From contig NZ_CP047984.1 in assembly GCF_009931655.1 (NCBI RefSeq), positions 4,047,001-4,111,000 on the forward strand: a DNA stretch of 64,000 nucleotides. Direction: 5' to 3'. The position numbers and the translations under genes are program-made. Below are positions 35,383-45,283 of this stretch, one piece after another (the stretch's first letter is position 1; each line of letters starts with the position of its first letter). The notes beneath the pieces were generated by a model. It made no database searches, was not told the DNA's origin, and saw only the letters and a program-made list of their open reading frames with translations. Source of the DNA: Pontibacter russatus (GTDB taxonomy: Bacteria; Bacteroidota; Bacteroidia; Cytophagales; Hymenobacteraceae).

Positions 35383-35904
35383 ATGAAGAAAGCCTTTACT
35401 GTATTACTTCTACTTCTTTTCCCTTTGCTCCACTATGGGCAATCAGCTACAGGTAAAAAGTATGATGAAGAACAAATTTGTCAGCAGTTCGAAGCTGCAA
35501 CTTCATACTTATCTGAAACAAAGAAATTCAAAGAGAATAAAATTAGAGTAGACACTTTAATCAGAGACGGGTGGGGCTATGGGTATTTTGCAAATGCATA
35601 CGTGGCTAAGAAACTCAATGTAGCGGTTAAAGATGTTTACAACCAAGACAGTAATGAGATAGGAAAAGTCTATGCATCGTTCGATGGAAAAGCATACTTG
35701 TCTGGAAGTAATATGAATGCCAATTGCTTCTCAAACACCCGTAAGCCTAACACCTTGATTTCAAAATTAGACAGTGATACAATACTCTTGCGCATTACAA
35801 CCAGCAGGCTCGGGAAAGAAGGTGCGGCAGGAAGTATGTACCTATTCTTTTTTGATGAGAAGAACAATGTGGAGTCTGTTCATGAAACCCCTTGGATAGA
35901 ATGA
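35383..35904 (+). CDS. Small secreted hypothetical protein, AT-rich
   Basis: Unrecognised protein of 173 residues. I choose ATG 35383 rather than 35314 because it gives a clean signal peptide (MKKAFTVLLLLLFPLLHYGQ) with likely cleavage at YGQ|S. The mature part is mixed polar with DTLIRDGWGYGYFANAYVAK and a late DTILLRITTSRLGKEGAAGS; no known domain is apparent to me. Base composition is distinctly AT-rich compared with neighbours, suggesting recent acquisition. No attC-like site was found beside it. Confidence 0.65.
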   Translation: MKKAFTVLLLLLFPLLHYGQSATGKKYDEEQICQQFEAATSYLSETKKFKENKIRVDTLIRDGWGYGYFANAYVAKKLNVAVKDVYNQDSNEIGKVYASFDGKAYLSGSNMNANCFSNTRKPNTLISKLDSDTILLRITTSRLGKEGAAGSMYLFFFDEKNNVESVHETPWIE

Positions 35905-35997
35905 AAAATCTCTTGGTACAACGCGGCTCAGGCTTCAGCCTCGGTTCAGCCTCATTCATAGCCTGTACTAAATGTTCTACATAGCCAAAGGCAAAAG

Positions 35998-37296
35998 CTA
36001 CTCCTCAGCAAGCTTTGAGTCTGTAATCGCCTGGTATACCAGCACCCGGAATTTATCGCTCAGGTCGCCGTAGCTGTTCGGGAATTTGTTGGTGTAAAGC
36101 AGGGCCACCACGTTTTCTTCCGGGTCTACCCAGTAGGTGGTGCCGAAAATGCCGCCCCAATCGTAGGTGCCCTCTGAAACCGGTAATTTGGCCGCGCCTT
36201 TTTCGGTGGTAATGCTGAAGCCCAGCCCGAACTTATTATCCCCCATGTTCACGTCTCCGATCTGGTTAGTCGTCATCAGGCGCACTGTTGTCGGGCTCAG
36301 CAGGCGGCGGCCATTGTACTCCCCGTTGTTCAGCAGCATCTGCAGGAACACGGCATAATCATATACGGTGGAAGACAGCCCTGCCCCTCCGGAGAAATAG
36401 GAGCCGTTCACTTTCGGGAAATCAGGTGCTTGCCTGCCCTGCGCAGGCACAGCCTGCAGACTCTTGTTCTGCCCCTCGGTATATAGCTTCACCAGGCGGT
36501 TCTCCTTTTCGTCGGGCAGGTAAAACCAAGTGTCCTTCATGCCGAGCGGCTCGAAAATACGCGCCCTGAAAAACTCATTCAGCGGCTGCCCCGAAACAAC
36601 TTCAATCAGGTGCCCCAGCACATCGGTGTTCAGACCGTAGGTAAAACGCTCGCCCGGCTGGTGTACGAGCGGCAACTTCCCAAGCGCCGTGATAGTCTCG
36701 GACAGCTTGCCCATGGGTGTGCCGATGCCGCTCGATATCTTGCCCTTGGCATATATGGCTACCGCCTCAGGGCCCCCGATGCCGGGGTACCCGATGCCGG
36801 AGGTGTGGGTGAGCAGGTCGCGGATGGTGATTTCCCGGTTCGCCGGCACCGTGGTATAAGTCGTGTCCTGCTTGTTGAAGGTGTCCAGCACCTGCGGCTT
36901 CCGGAAGGCGGGAATGTATTTCGAGATGGGATCGTCCAGCAGGAATTTTCCCTCCTCATACAGCATCATCACGCCTACGCTGGTGATGGCTTTGGTTTGG
37001 GAGGCAATCCGGAAAATGTCGTCGCGGTCCAGTTTTGTTTTTGCCTCCGCATCATCAAACCCTACACTTTTATAGTAAACTATTTTCCCGTCGCGGGCAA
37101 TCAGCGCCACGGCACCGGGTATGTAGTTTTTGTCCACATACTCCTGCAGCACCCGGTCCAGGCGTTGCAGCCTGTCGGCGCTCATGCCCGCTTTCTCGGG
37201 TTTCGCCTCCTGCAAAACACTCGGGTTCGGTTTCTGGGCAAACGTGGTGCTGAGGCACAGGCAAAGCGCCAGCGTGAAGGTAAATTTATATAGCAT
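35998..37296 (-). CDS. Class C beta-lactamase-like serine hydrolase, secreted
   Basis: Exported serine hydrolase of 432 residues (penicillin-binding-protein/EstB group). Start set at 37296 so that the signal peptide MLYKFTFTLALCLCLSTTFA comes first; the open frame upstream to 37386 is not signal-like. Seen: SQTK at 99-102 (S-x-x-K nucleophile motif), FTYGLNTDVLG in the place of the Y-x-N motif, and a late WGG in DWGGIFGTTYWVDPEENVVA standing for the H/K-x-G motif. The family covers esterases, D-amino-acid peptidases and beta-lactamases; which one is unknown. Stand-alone, divergent from rarA. Confidence 0.9.
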   Translation of the reverse strand: MLYKFTFTLALCLCLSTTFAQKPNPSVLQEAKPEKAGMSADRLQRLDRVLQEYVDKNYIPGAVALIARDGKIVYYKSVGFDDAEAKTKLDRDDIFRIASQTKAITSVGVMMLYEEGKFLLDDPISKYIPAFRKPQVLDTFNKQDTTYTTVPANREITIRDLLTHTSGIGYPGIGGPEAVAIYAKGKISSGIGTPMGKLSETITALGKLPLVHQPGERFTYGLNTDVLGHLIEVVSGQPLNEFFRARIFEPLGMKDTWFYLPDEKENRLVKLYTEGQNKSLQAVPAQGRQAPDFPKVNGSYFSGGAGLSSTVYDYAVFLQMLLNNGEYNGRRLLSPTTVRLMTTNQIGDVNMGDNKFGLGFSITTEKGAAKLPVSEGTYDWGGIFGTTYWVDPEENVVALLYTNKFPNSYGDLSDKFRVLVYQAITDSKLAEE

Positions 37297-37480
37297 GCAG
37301 CTTTTATGGAGTTGAGGATTGCGTAGTAAGTTAAGCAGAATCAGCAGATATAAAATAGAAATTTGATGATGCTGTACACCGACCATTTAAGCAGGCTTCT
37401 GCTTTGCTGCCATACCCGGTTTGAGTTCCTTCCGGGGAGAAGAAGGGGATATAGATTCTACCTCTTTGCCGCCAAATCCG

Positions 37481-37488
37481 TAGCTTTG
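37481..37488 (+). promoter_or_regulatory. -7 element upstream of rarA
   Basis: TAGCTTTG is a full match to TAnnTTTG, 32 bp before the rarA start. No clear TTTG lies 19 bp upstream of it. Confidence 0.5.
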
Positions 37489-37520
37489 TCTTACACCGAA
37501 CCCGGAGTTTTAGATAGCCG

Positions 37521-38789
37521 ATGAACCACCCGAACATACCCCTTGCCGAGCGCATGCGCCCCCACAACCTGGACCAGTACTACGGCCAGAAGCACCTCGT
37601 TGGCCCCAACGGCATCCTGCGCCGCTATATAGAGGGGGGCGTGATACCGAGCATGATTCTGTGGGGACCGCCGGGTGTGGGCAAAACCACGCTGGCCAAC
37701 ATCATTGCCAACCAGATGAAGGTGCCGTTTGTGGCCCTCAGCGCCATTAACTCCGGCGTGAAGGACATACGCGAGGTGATTGAGCAGGCCCGGAAGCGGC
37801 AGGGCACGGTGCTGTTTATCGACGAGATCCACCGCTTCAACAAGTCGCAGCAGGACGCGCTGCTGGGCGCTGTGGAGAAAGGCACCGTGACGCTGGTGGG
37901 CGCCACCACCGAAAACCCCTCGTTTGAGGTGATCTCGGCTTTGCTGTCGCGCTGCCAGGTATATATCCTCAAGCACCTGACGAAGGACGAACTGATAGAA
38001 CTGGTAGACAAGGCCCTGGAGCAGGACGAGTGGATCCGGCACCGCAACGTGCGGATAGAAGAGTACGAGGCGCTGCTGACCATATCGGGCGGCGACGCGC
38101 GCAAACTGCTGAACCTGCTGGAGATTGTGGCCGAAGCCGTGACAGGCGACGAGGTGGTGCTGACCAATGACCTGGTGAAGCAGGTGGCGCAGCAGAACAT
38201 CGTGATGTACGACAAGTCGGGCGAGATGCATTATGACCTGGTGTCGGCCTATATAAAGTCTATCCGTGGCTCCGACCCGAACGCGGCCGTGTACTGGCTG
38301 GCCCGCATGATAGAGGGCGGCGAAGACCCCAAGTTCATCGCCCGCCGGTTGCTCATCGCCGCCTCCGAAGACATCGGGCTGGCCAACTCCAACGCGCTGC
38401 TGATGGCCACGTCCTGCTTCCAGGCGGTGCAGATGATTGGCTATCCCGAGGCGGAGATCATCCTGTCGCAGTGTACGGTATACCTGGCCACCTCGCCCAA
38501 GAGCAATGCCTCCTACAAGGCCATCAAGCAGGCGCGGGCGCTGGTGCAGCAAACGGGCAACCTGCCGGTGCCGCTGCACATCCGCAACGCGCCCACCAAA
38601 CTGATGAAGGAAATCGGCTACGGCAACAACTACAAATACGCCCACGACTACGAAGGGAATTTCGTGCCCCAGGAGTTTATGCCGCAGGAGCTCAGCAGCA
38701 CCGCCTTCTACCAGCCCGGCCAGAACGGACGCGAAAACGAGATGCGCAAGCAACTGCAGGCGCAGTGGGGAAAAAAATATAATTATTAG
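37521..38789 (+). CDS. rarA: Replication-associated recombination protein A (MgsA/WRNIP1 family)
   Basis: AAA+ ATPase of 422 residues acting at stalled replication forks. Seen: N-terminal PLAERMRPHNLDQYYGQKHL, Walker A GPPGVGKTT at 49-57, Walker B LFIDEIHRF, sensor region GATTENPSFEVISALLSRC, arginine finger and sensor 2 GGDARKLLNLLE, then the tetramerisation domain with MIEGGEDPKFIARRLLIAAS and YNNNYKY-like C-terminus. All motifs are intact. The stop runs into an AT-rich simple repeat. Confidence 0.95.
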   Translation: MNHPNIPLAERMRPHNLDQYYGQKHLVGPNGILRRYIEGGVIPSMILWGPPGVGKTTLANIIANQMKVPFVALSAINSGVKDIREVIEQARKRQGTVLFIDEIHRFNKSQQDALLGAVEKGTVTLVGATTENPSFEVISALLSRCQVYILKHLTKDELIELVDKALEQDEWIRHRNVRIEEYEALLTISGGDARKLLNLLEIVAEAVTGDEVVLTNDLVKQVAQQNIVMYDKSGEMHYDLVSAYIKSIRGSDPNAAVYWLARMIEGGEDPKFIARRLLIAASEDIGLANSNALLMATSCFQAVQMIGYPEAEIILSQCTVYLATSPKSNASYKAIKQARALVQQTGNLPVPLHIRNAPTKLMKEIGYGNNYKYAHDYEGNFVPQEFMPQELSSTAFYQPGQNGRENEMRKQLQAQWGKKYNY

Positions 38790-38811
38790 TTATGAGTTAG
38801 AGAGTTAAACA

Positions 38812-38939
38812 GTTAGAAAGTTTAGGAGTTAGAAAGCGGAATTGCTTTCAATTTTTGATGAAGCAATATCAACAGGTTATATATAGCAATACGAGCCTGA
38901 GAACAAAACTTAACTTAGTTCTACTTTTAACTTTCTAAC
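38812..38939. repeat. Inverted simple-repeat pair between rarA and sppA
   Basis: After the rarA stop, units like GTTAGAAAGTT and GAGTTAGA repeat irregularly; GTTAGAAAGTT (38812-38822) returns inverted as AACTTTCTAAC at 38929-38939. Same style of arrangement as at 40.9, 45.7 and 52.9 kb. Confidence 0.6.
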
Positions 38940-39080
38940 TTCCAAAGTTGGTCTATAAAAAGGCGTGGTTGGTCGAGAAGGTGGGGCCGGGCGGAACAAA
39001 TTGCCTTATTTTTGTATATTGCTTAGAGGGTGCGTATATATCCTCCTTAAAATCCGTACAATTACTAATATAGATAGAAC

Positions 39081-40844
39081 ATGCTGAGTTTTCTGAAATA
39101 TGTGCTGGGCACCATTGTGGGCCTGTTCATATTCTTCTTTATCGGGTTCCTGATCCTGTTGGGTATTGCCGCCAGCACCGCCTCCTCCGACGAGATAACC
39201 CTCACGGAAAGCTCCGTGCTGGAACTGAAGCTGGACAAGCCCATTTCGGAGCGCGACCCGGATAACCCGCTGGCGGAGCTGGGCTTCGCGTTCGGCTCGC
39301 TGTCCAGCACCGACGGGCTGGACCAGATAAAAGCAGCCATCCGCCGCGCCAAAACCGACGACAACATCGAGGGTATTTTCCTGAACATGACCTTTGTGGA
39401 TGGCGGCATGGCGAAACTGGAGGAGATCCGCAACGAGCTGATTGCGTTCAAAAAGTCGGGCAAGTTTTTGGTGTCCTATACTGACCTGTCGACGGAAAAA
39501 GCCTATTACCTGGCCTCTGTGGCTGACAAAATCTACCTGAACCCGATGGGCACGATAGAGTTTAACGGCATGAGCTCGGAGCTGTACTTCTTCAAGCGCA
39601 TGCTCGACAAACTGGGCATCGAGGCGCAGATATTCAAGGTGGGAACCTACAAAAGCGCCGTGGAGCCGTTCTTTCTGGAGCAGGCCAGCGAGGCCAGCAA
39701 AGAGCAGCTGAACTCCTTCCTCAACTCCATCAACGATTTCCAGCTAAAGCAGATTGCCGAAGCGCGCGGCGTGGAGGTGGCAGAGTTGAAGAATGTGCAG
39801 GACAGCCTGCTGGTGCGCGACCCGGAAGACGCCAAAAAGTATGGGCTGATAACGGACATCGGTTATTACGACGAGGCCATCGGCTTTATGAAAGAGAAAA
39901 CCGGCATTGAAGAAGCCGAGGAGATAGAACTGGTGCCGCTCGACACCTACAAAAAGGTAAAAGGCAACGAAGCGATAAGCACGTCTAAAAACCGCATCGC
40001 CGTTATATATGCCGAGGGCGACATCGTGGACGGGGAAGGCGATCAGGATAACATCGGCAGCAGCCGCTTTGCCGAGGCGCTGCGCGACGCCCGCCTCGAC
40101 GAGGACGTGAAGGCGGTGGTGCTGCGCATCAGCTCACCGGGTGGCAGCGCCCTGGCCTCCGACGTGATCTGGCGCGAGGTGCAGCTCACTAAGGCGAAGA
40201 AGCCGGTGATTGCCTCCATGTCGGATGTGGCTGCCTCCGGCGGCTACTATATCGCCATGGGCTGCGATACGATTGTGGCCCACCCCAACACCATCACGGG
40301 CAGCATCGGGGTGTTCGGAATCATTCCCAACATGCAGGGCTTCCTGAACGATAAGCTGGGCATCACCGTGGACCACGTCAGCACCGGCCAGTTTTCAGAC
40401 ATGCCCACCGTCACCCGCCCCATGACGCCGCAGGAGGAGGAGATTGTGCAGACGCAGATAGACCAGATATATGACACCTTCACCAGCAAAGCCGCCCAGG
40501 GGCGTGATATGAGCCAGGACCAGTTGAAGGAGTATGCCTCCGGCCGGGTGTGGTCGGGGATAGAGGCGAAGCAGCGCAACCTCGTGGATGCATATGGCGG
40601 CCTGGAGGAAGCCATCGCCATTGCGGCTGAAAAAGCCAACGTGGAGGACGATTACCGCCTGAAGGCGCTGCCTGCCCGCAAATCCTTTTTCGAAGAGATG
40701 TTCAGCGGCTTCGGTGCGCAGGCCAAAGAAGAGTCCATCAAAGCGGAACTTGGCGAACTGTACCCATATTACAAGCTGTACAAAAAAGTAAGCAACCTGC
40801 ATGGCGTGCAAGCCCGCCTGCCGTACGACCTGCGCCTGGAGTAA
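39081..40844 (+). CDS. sppA: Signal peptide peptidase SppA, long (67K) form
   Basis: Membrane-anchored serine protease that degrades cleaved signal peptides, 587 residues. One N-terminal helix (YVLGTIVGLFIFFFIGFLIL) anchors it. Two S49 domains in tandem are present, as in E. coli SppA. The N-domain lysine lies in GTYKSAVEPF (Lys191), and the C-domain serine nucleophile in SSPGGSALASD (Ser356); together they form the Ser/Lys dyad. GGYYIAMGCDTIVAHPNTIT and GSIGVFGIIPNM follow as usual. A TATTTTTG lies upstream near 39007. Confidence 0.95.
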   Translation: MLSFLKYVLGTIVGLFIFFFIGFLILLGIAASTASSDEITLTESSVLELKLDKPISERDPDNPLAELGFAFGSLSSTDGLDQIKAAIRRAKTDDNIEGIFLNMTFVDGGMAKLEEIRNELIAFKKSGKFLVSYTDLSTEKAYYLASVADKIYLNPMGTIEFNGMSSELYFFKRMLDKLGIEAQIFKVGTYKSAVEPFFLEQASEASKEQLNSFLNSINDFQLKQIAEARGVEVAELKNVQDSLLVRDPEDAKKYGLITDIGYYDEAIGFMKEKTGIEEAEEIELVPLDTYKKVKGNEAISTSKNRIAVIYAEGDIVDGEGDQDNIGSSRFAEALRDARLDEDVKAVVLRISSPGGSALASDVIWREVQLTKAKKPVIASMSDVAASGGYYIAMGCDTIVAHPNTITGSIGVFGIIPNMQGFLNDKLGITVDHVSTGQFSDMPTVTRPMTPQEEEIVQTQIDQIYDTFTSKAAQGRDMSQDQLKEYASGRVWSGIEAKQRNLVDAYGGLEEAIAIAAEKANVEDDYRLKALPARKSFFEEMFSGFGAQAKEESIKAELGELYPYYKLYKKVSNLHGVQARLPYDLRLE

Positions 40845-40868
40845 TTTTGAATGAGTGAATGAGTGAAT

Positions 40869-41122
40869 GAGTGAATTTTGAATAACTGAATTTTGAATAA
40901 ATTAATCTGGGAGATGCTTTGATGGTGTAAAATCTGTTGAAGCATATATAGAACCCATATATAAACCATAGAACCGCCTCCGGATATTTTATCCTGAGGC
41001 GGTTTTTGTTTTACGGCAATGCTATTTTTCGCAATTTTGCCCACTGAAATGAATTGCAGCAATTCACTCCTGCGCAACAGGAACACTCCTTCATTCAACA
41101 CTCAGTTATTCAAAATTCACTC
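40869..41122. repeat. 21-bp perfect inverted pair within periodic repeats between sppA and the phosphorylase
   Basis: The gap starts with GAGTGAAT units directly after the sppA stop, then GAATTTTGAATAACTGAA. Bases 40869-40889 are the exact reverse complement of 41102-41122, and further units on both sides pair too. The terminator at 40972-41007 lies inside the loop. Confidence 0.8.
40972..41007 (+). terminator. Intrinsic terminator downstream of sppA
   Basis: AACCGCCTC...GAGGCGGTT with inner GGAT/ATCC pairing, followed by TTTTTGTTTT. Strong terminator. Confidence 0.85.
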
Positions 41123-41161
41123 ATTCAAAATTCACTCAATCACTCATTCAAAATTAAAGAT

Positions 41162-41977
41162 ATGATGCAGCTCTTGGAGGCCTCCACTCAATATATACAA
41201 GAAAAGACAAACGGCTTTGTGCCGGAGTTCGGCATCATACTGGGCACGGGCCTGGGGGCGCTGGTGAAGGATGTAGAAGTACAATATACATTGTCATACA
41301 CTGATATCCCCAACTTCCCGGTGTCCACGGTGGAGAGCCACTCGGGCAAGCTGATACTGGGCCTGCTGGCTGGCCGGAAAGTGGTGGTGATGCAGGGGCG
41401 ATTTCATTATTACGAAGGCTATTCCATGGAGCAGGTGGTGTTCCCGGTGCGGGTGATGAAGCTGCTGGGCGTGCAGCAACTGTTCGTGTCGAATGCCGGT
41501 GGTGGCCTGAACCCGCAGTTCAAGACCAGCGACCTGATGGTGCTGACCGACCACATCAACCTGCTGCCCGCCAACCCGCTGATAGGCAAGAATCTGGATG
41601 AACTGGGGCCGCGCTTCCCGGACATGAGCGAGGTATATGACGAGCGCCTGGTGCGCGAGGCCATGTTAGTGGCAGAGGACAAGGGCATCGTGCTGCAGGA
41701 GGGTGTTTACGTGAGCGTGCCGGGCCCGATGCTGGAGACAAAAGCGGAGTACCGTTACCTACGCACCATCGGCGCCGACGCGGTGGGCATGTCCACGGTG
41801 CCGGAGGTGATTGCGGCGCGGCATATGGACATGCCTGTGTTTGCTATATCGGTGATAACTGACATGTGTACCCCCGACAGAATCAGGAAAGTGGTGCTGG
41901 CCGATATTTTAGAGGCCGCTGCCCTGGCCGAGCCACAGATGACGATGCTCATCCGCGAAATGATAAGGAGAAGTTAG
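41162..41977 (+). CDS. Purine-nucleoside phosphorylase (PNP-I, trimeric type)
   Basis: Phosphorolyses inosine and guanosine to base plus ribose-1-phosphate in purine salvage; 271 residues, cytoplasmic. Start at ATG 41162 (an adjacent ATG at 41165 is equivalent). Seen: GIILGTGLG near 24-32 (phosphate loop), [63 protein letters not shown] and [20 protein letters not shown], all diagnostic of the trimeric PNP family. It is single, with sppA upstream separated by a terminator. Confidence 0.95.
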   Translation: MMQLLEASTQYIQEKTNGFVPEFGIILGTGLGALVKDVEVQYTLSYTDIPNFPVSTVESHSGKLILGLLAGRKVVVMQGRFHYYEGYSMEQVVFPVRVMKLLGVQQLFVSNAGGGLNPQFKTSDLMVLTDHINLLPANPLIGKNLDELGPRFPDMSEVYDERLVREAMLVAEDKGIVLQEGVYVSVPGPMLETKAEYRYLRTIGADAVGMSTVPEVIAARHMDMPVFAISVITDMCTPDRIRKVVLADILEAAALAEPQMTMLIREMIRRS

Positions 41978-41992
41978 GGAGTTTGAGCGCCC

Positions 41993-42027
41993 AGACCTCG
42001 CGGTGTCTTTCAGACCCGCGAGCGTCT
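41993..42027. repeat. Dispersed 35-bp hairpin repeat, copy E
   Basis: AGACCTCGCGG...CCGCGAGCGTCT, same orientation as copy A, centre TGTCTTTCAGAC. It lies 15 bp after the phosphorylase stop, between convergent genes. A solitary copy, unlike A/B and C/D. Confidence 0.65.
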
Positions 42028-42138
42028 TGCCTGCTACAGGTAAAGACGGTTCAGGCAGGGCTTCGCTATCCCTCTGGAGTAGTTTTATATATAGCACGCC
42101 AAAAGCAAAGAGGGCGACTGATGGTGCCTGTTGCGCCG

Positions 42139-42960
42139 CTATTCAATGACCACCACTTTTCTATCGTAGGCGAGGTTCGTGAAGATGCCCAGCCCGCCCT
42201 GCACCGAGGAATGGATTTTGGAGGGCTGCGCAAACGGGTTTTTGTTCGCGTCCCGGGCATTCGAGGTGGAGGTTAAGAAATCGTAATACTGCTTCTCCAT
42301 GTTGTAAAGTGTCACGATCACCGTGTCGCCGCTGTCGTACATGTACCCGGACCCGAAGGTGACGCGCTTGCCGTTGGTCAGGTTGTCGATGTTGCTTATA
42401 TCCTGTTCTGATCCGTTGGTCAGGCTGTCGCGGTGGACCATATAGCGGTAATAGTTGTCGGTGCTGGCGTCGTCCTGGAAAGAGGTGAGCAGCAGTGCCT
42501 CTTCTTCCTCCCCCTCCGCCTTGTTAAAGCGCCATTCGATGGTGTCGATGGGCACCGCTGGCAGCAGGGTGGTGGAGCCCGTAATCATGCGGCCCCTGTC
42601 ATCAGACACCTCTATGGTATACACGTCCCCGGGCACTCCCTCCACCTCCTCCGAGGAACTGTGGGTATATATGAAGCGGGTCAGCTCATCCATTTTAGGC
42701 TTGTACTCCAGCTCAATCCGGCGCCCGTTGTGGGTGATAAACACCTTGGAGTCCGGCACCAGCGGCGATATGGCCGGGTCGAAATAGCCGGAGCTCTCGT
42801 GTACGGCGACGCGGATCGGCTCGCCGGGCCGGAGGTAACCCTCCACCACCAACTGCGACTCATGGGCTGGCAGATCAATGTCTATGTCTTTGTCCAGGTC
42901 GCAGCCGGAGAGAGAGGCGGCAAGCGGCAGCAGGGCGTAGAAAAGGTGCTTGATATTCAT
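42139..42960 (-). CDS. DUF4249-type lipoprotein, partner of the TonB receptor
   Basis: Exported lipoprotein of 273 residues: signal with SLSGC (Cys20), then a beta-rich body with ESQLVVEGYLRPGEPIRVAV near 34-53 and VYTIEVSDDRGRMITGSTTL near 117-136, as in DUF4249 proteins found beside TonB-dependent receptors in Bacteroidota. The start overlaps the receptor stop (TGATG), so the two are translationally coupled. Presumed to be a surface or periplasmic partner of the receptor; ligand unknown. Confidence 0.85.
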   Translation of the reverse strand: MNIKHLFYALLPLAASLSGCDLDKDIDIDLPAHESQLVVEGYLRPGEPIRVAVHESSGYFDPAISPLVPDSKVFITHNGRRIELEYKPKMDELTRFIYTHSSSEEVEGVPGDVYTIEVSDDRGRMITGSTTLLPAVPIDTIEWRFNKAEGEEEEALLLTSFQDDASTDNYYRYMVHRDSLTNGSEQDISNIDNLTNGKRVTFGSGYMYDSGDTVIVTLYNMEKQYYDFLTSTSNARDANKNPFAQPSKIHSSVQGGLGIFTNLAYDRKVVVIE

Positions 42961-45283
42961 CAGAACTTAAAATTGTAGGTAACAGACGGGATGATGGGAA
43001 ACAGCGACACCTGCTTTGCCTGAAAGCCGACGACCTGTCTGGTCTCCTCATCCTTCAACTGGTCGAAATACACAAAGTACGGGTTGCGGCGGTTATATAC
43101 GTTGTAAACGCTGAAGGTAAGGTCGGCCTCGCCGCGCCGCGGCCTCAGCTTCAGCACAGCGCTCAGGTCCAGGCGGTGGTAGGAGCTGAGCCGGTAGCCA
43201 TTCCGGTCCTCATATATGGGCACAATGGAGGTGCCTTTCCCCTCCACATCCTGAAAGGCCATCCGGGCAGCCGGAATGGAGTAGGGGTTGCCGGAGCTGA
43301 ACGTGAAAGCACCTGTCAGGCTCAGGCGTTTGCTCAGCTGGTGCAGCACCACCAGGCTCAGGTCGTGGCGCCGGTCGTAGCGCGTCGGGAACCAGCGCCC
43401 GTCGTTGATGTCGTCGAGGGTGTTGGCACCGTCGAACTTGCGGTAGGTCCAGGAGAGGGTGTAGCCCAACCACCCCGTGGTCTTGCCCTTTATCTTCTCC
43501 AGGTATATCTCGTTGCCATAGCTCCTCCCGATGCCGAACAGGAACTCCTTCTGCAGGCTGTCGTTCACAAACAGGTTGGCGCCTTCCCGGAAATCGAGCT
43601 GGTTGCGCATCCACTTGTAATAGACCTCATTGGTGAGCAGGTAGCGGCCCCGGCCAAACAGCTGGCTGAAGCCGAGGGCCACCTGTTGCGAACGCTGGGG
43701 TGCCACGTTCGCGGTGGAGGGGTACCAGACATCGGTGGGCAGGGAGGCGCCCGAATAAGCCACCAGGTGGATGTACTGCTTCATACTGGCAAAACTCGCC
43801 TTCAGCGAGGCATTCTCGGTGAGGTTGAACTTGGCGGCCACGCGCGGCTCCAGGGCCAGGTAAGTGGTGTCGCTGTGGAAGCCCGAGAGGCGCAGACCGT
43901 AATTAACCGACAGCCGCGCGTTTACCTCGTAATCGTCGGAGGCGTAGGCGCCGAACTCCACCCCGCCAAACGTGCTGCCTGCCCCAATGTCGAGGGTGCT
44001 GTCGGTGGCCTGGAAGTTGAGGCGGCCCACGGTGAAATGGTGGTGTGTGGCCTTGGCCCCGAACTTAATGCTGTGCCCGCCATCTACAAAAAGGTCGAAG
44101 TCCGTTTTAAAGGTATAGTCCCGGATGGCGGAGGTGAGGCTCAGCGCGAACACGTCTATCTCGTTCCGGATGCTGTACTGGTAGCGGCTGGTCTGGAGCG
44201 AGGTGGTGGCATATAGGCTGTTGTTGAACCTGTGGCGCCAGCGCAGGTTGCCCATGGTGTTGCCCCAGTCAAACCCGAATTTGAAGTCCTCGTCGTTGAA
44301 CCCGAAAAAGTCGCGCCCGTAGTAGCCGCTCAGGGCCAGCTCGTCGTTCTCGCCGATTTTATAAGTCAGCTTGGCGTTGAGGTCGTAAAAGTAATAGTCG
44401 GGGATGGGGCTGAAGTCATCCCTGCCCTCGCTGAGGCGGTTTATCTGGCGCGTGAAAATGTCGGCATAGGTGCGGCGGCCGGATATTGCAAAGTGGAGCT
44501 TGTCTTTGAGAATGGGACCATCCACGGTCAGGCGCGAGGAGATAAGGCCAAGCCCGCCGGTTGCCCGGATGCCTTCGTTGTTGCCGTCGTTCAGCTTCAC
44601 CTCCATCACCGACGACAGCCGGCCGCCGTACTGCGCAGGGAAGCCGCCTTTGAAGAGTTCCACGCTCTTCACGGCATCGGGGTTAAACACGCTGAAAAAG
44701 CCAAAAAGGTGCGAAGGGTTGTAGAGAACCGCATCATCCAGCAGCACCAGGTTCTGGTCGGGGCCGCCGCCGCGCACATACAGCCCCGAGGTGCCCTCCC
44801 CCCCGGACTGGACGCCCGGCTTTAGCTGCAGCACCTTCACCAGGTCCACCTCCCCGAACAGGGCGGGCAGCAGCTTCGCCTCGCGCGAGGTGAGCCGCTC
44901 CACGCTCATGCGGGTATCGTTCAGTTTCTGGCGCAGCGTGTTTGTCTCTACCTGCACCTCCCGCAACTCGGTGTTGGCGGGCTCCAGCGAGAAGTTGAGG
45001 CGCTGCTGCTCCTCGCCTGTTATGCGCACCTGCCGGGTGTAGGGGGTAAAGCCGAGGTAAGAGGCCTGCACCTTGTGTTCGCCTGGGGCAGCATCAGGGT
45101 GTAAAAGCCGTCTTCGTCTGTAACGGTGCCCAGGTTCAGCGCCGGGACCGCCACCGTGGCCCCTGCCAGCACCTCCCCGTCGTTGGTGGCCCTCACAATT
45201 CCGCGCACCACGGCCCTCTGGGCAAAGGCAGGCAGCGTAAGAGACAAAAACAGAAGCAGAAGCAGAAGGTGAGGAACGCGCAT
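42960..45283 (-). CDS. TonB-dependent receptor with carboxypeptidase-like N-terminal domain (frameshifted as sequenced)
   Basis: Outer-membrane beta-barrel importer. The N-terminal part (45283 to about 45089) has a signal peptide (MRVPHLLLLLLFLSLTLPAFA) and the start of a CarboxypepD_reg-like domain (GIVRATNDGEVLAGATVAVP). The rest, in another frame down to 42960, continues that domain (ASYLGFTPY), then the plug (LFGEVDLVKVLQLKPGVQSG, GLYVRGGGPDQNLVLLDDAV) and the barrel. The frames join if the run of four C (plus-strand GGGG, 45085-45088) had one more base: CTG CCC CCA GGC GAA CAC. The repaired protein has 774 residues. Either a sequencing slip or a real off-state mutation. Couples to the DUF4249 lipoprotein downstream. 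Confidence 0.85.

Noticed and set aside
35905..35997. Searched for an attC after the AT-rich orphan gene
   Set aside because: Short GGCTTCAGCC palindromes occur but no GTTRRRY core with a complementary partner.
37491..38753. 420-codon open frame on the minus strand opposite rarA
   Set aside because: Antisense shadow; rarA has every AAA+ motif.
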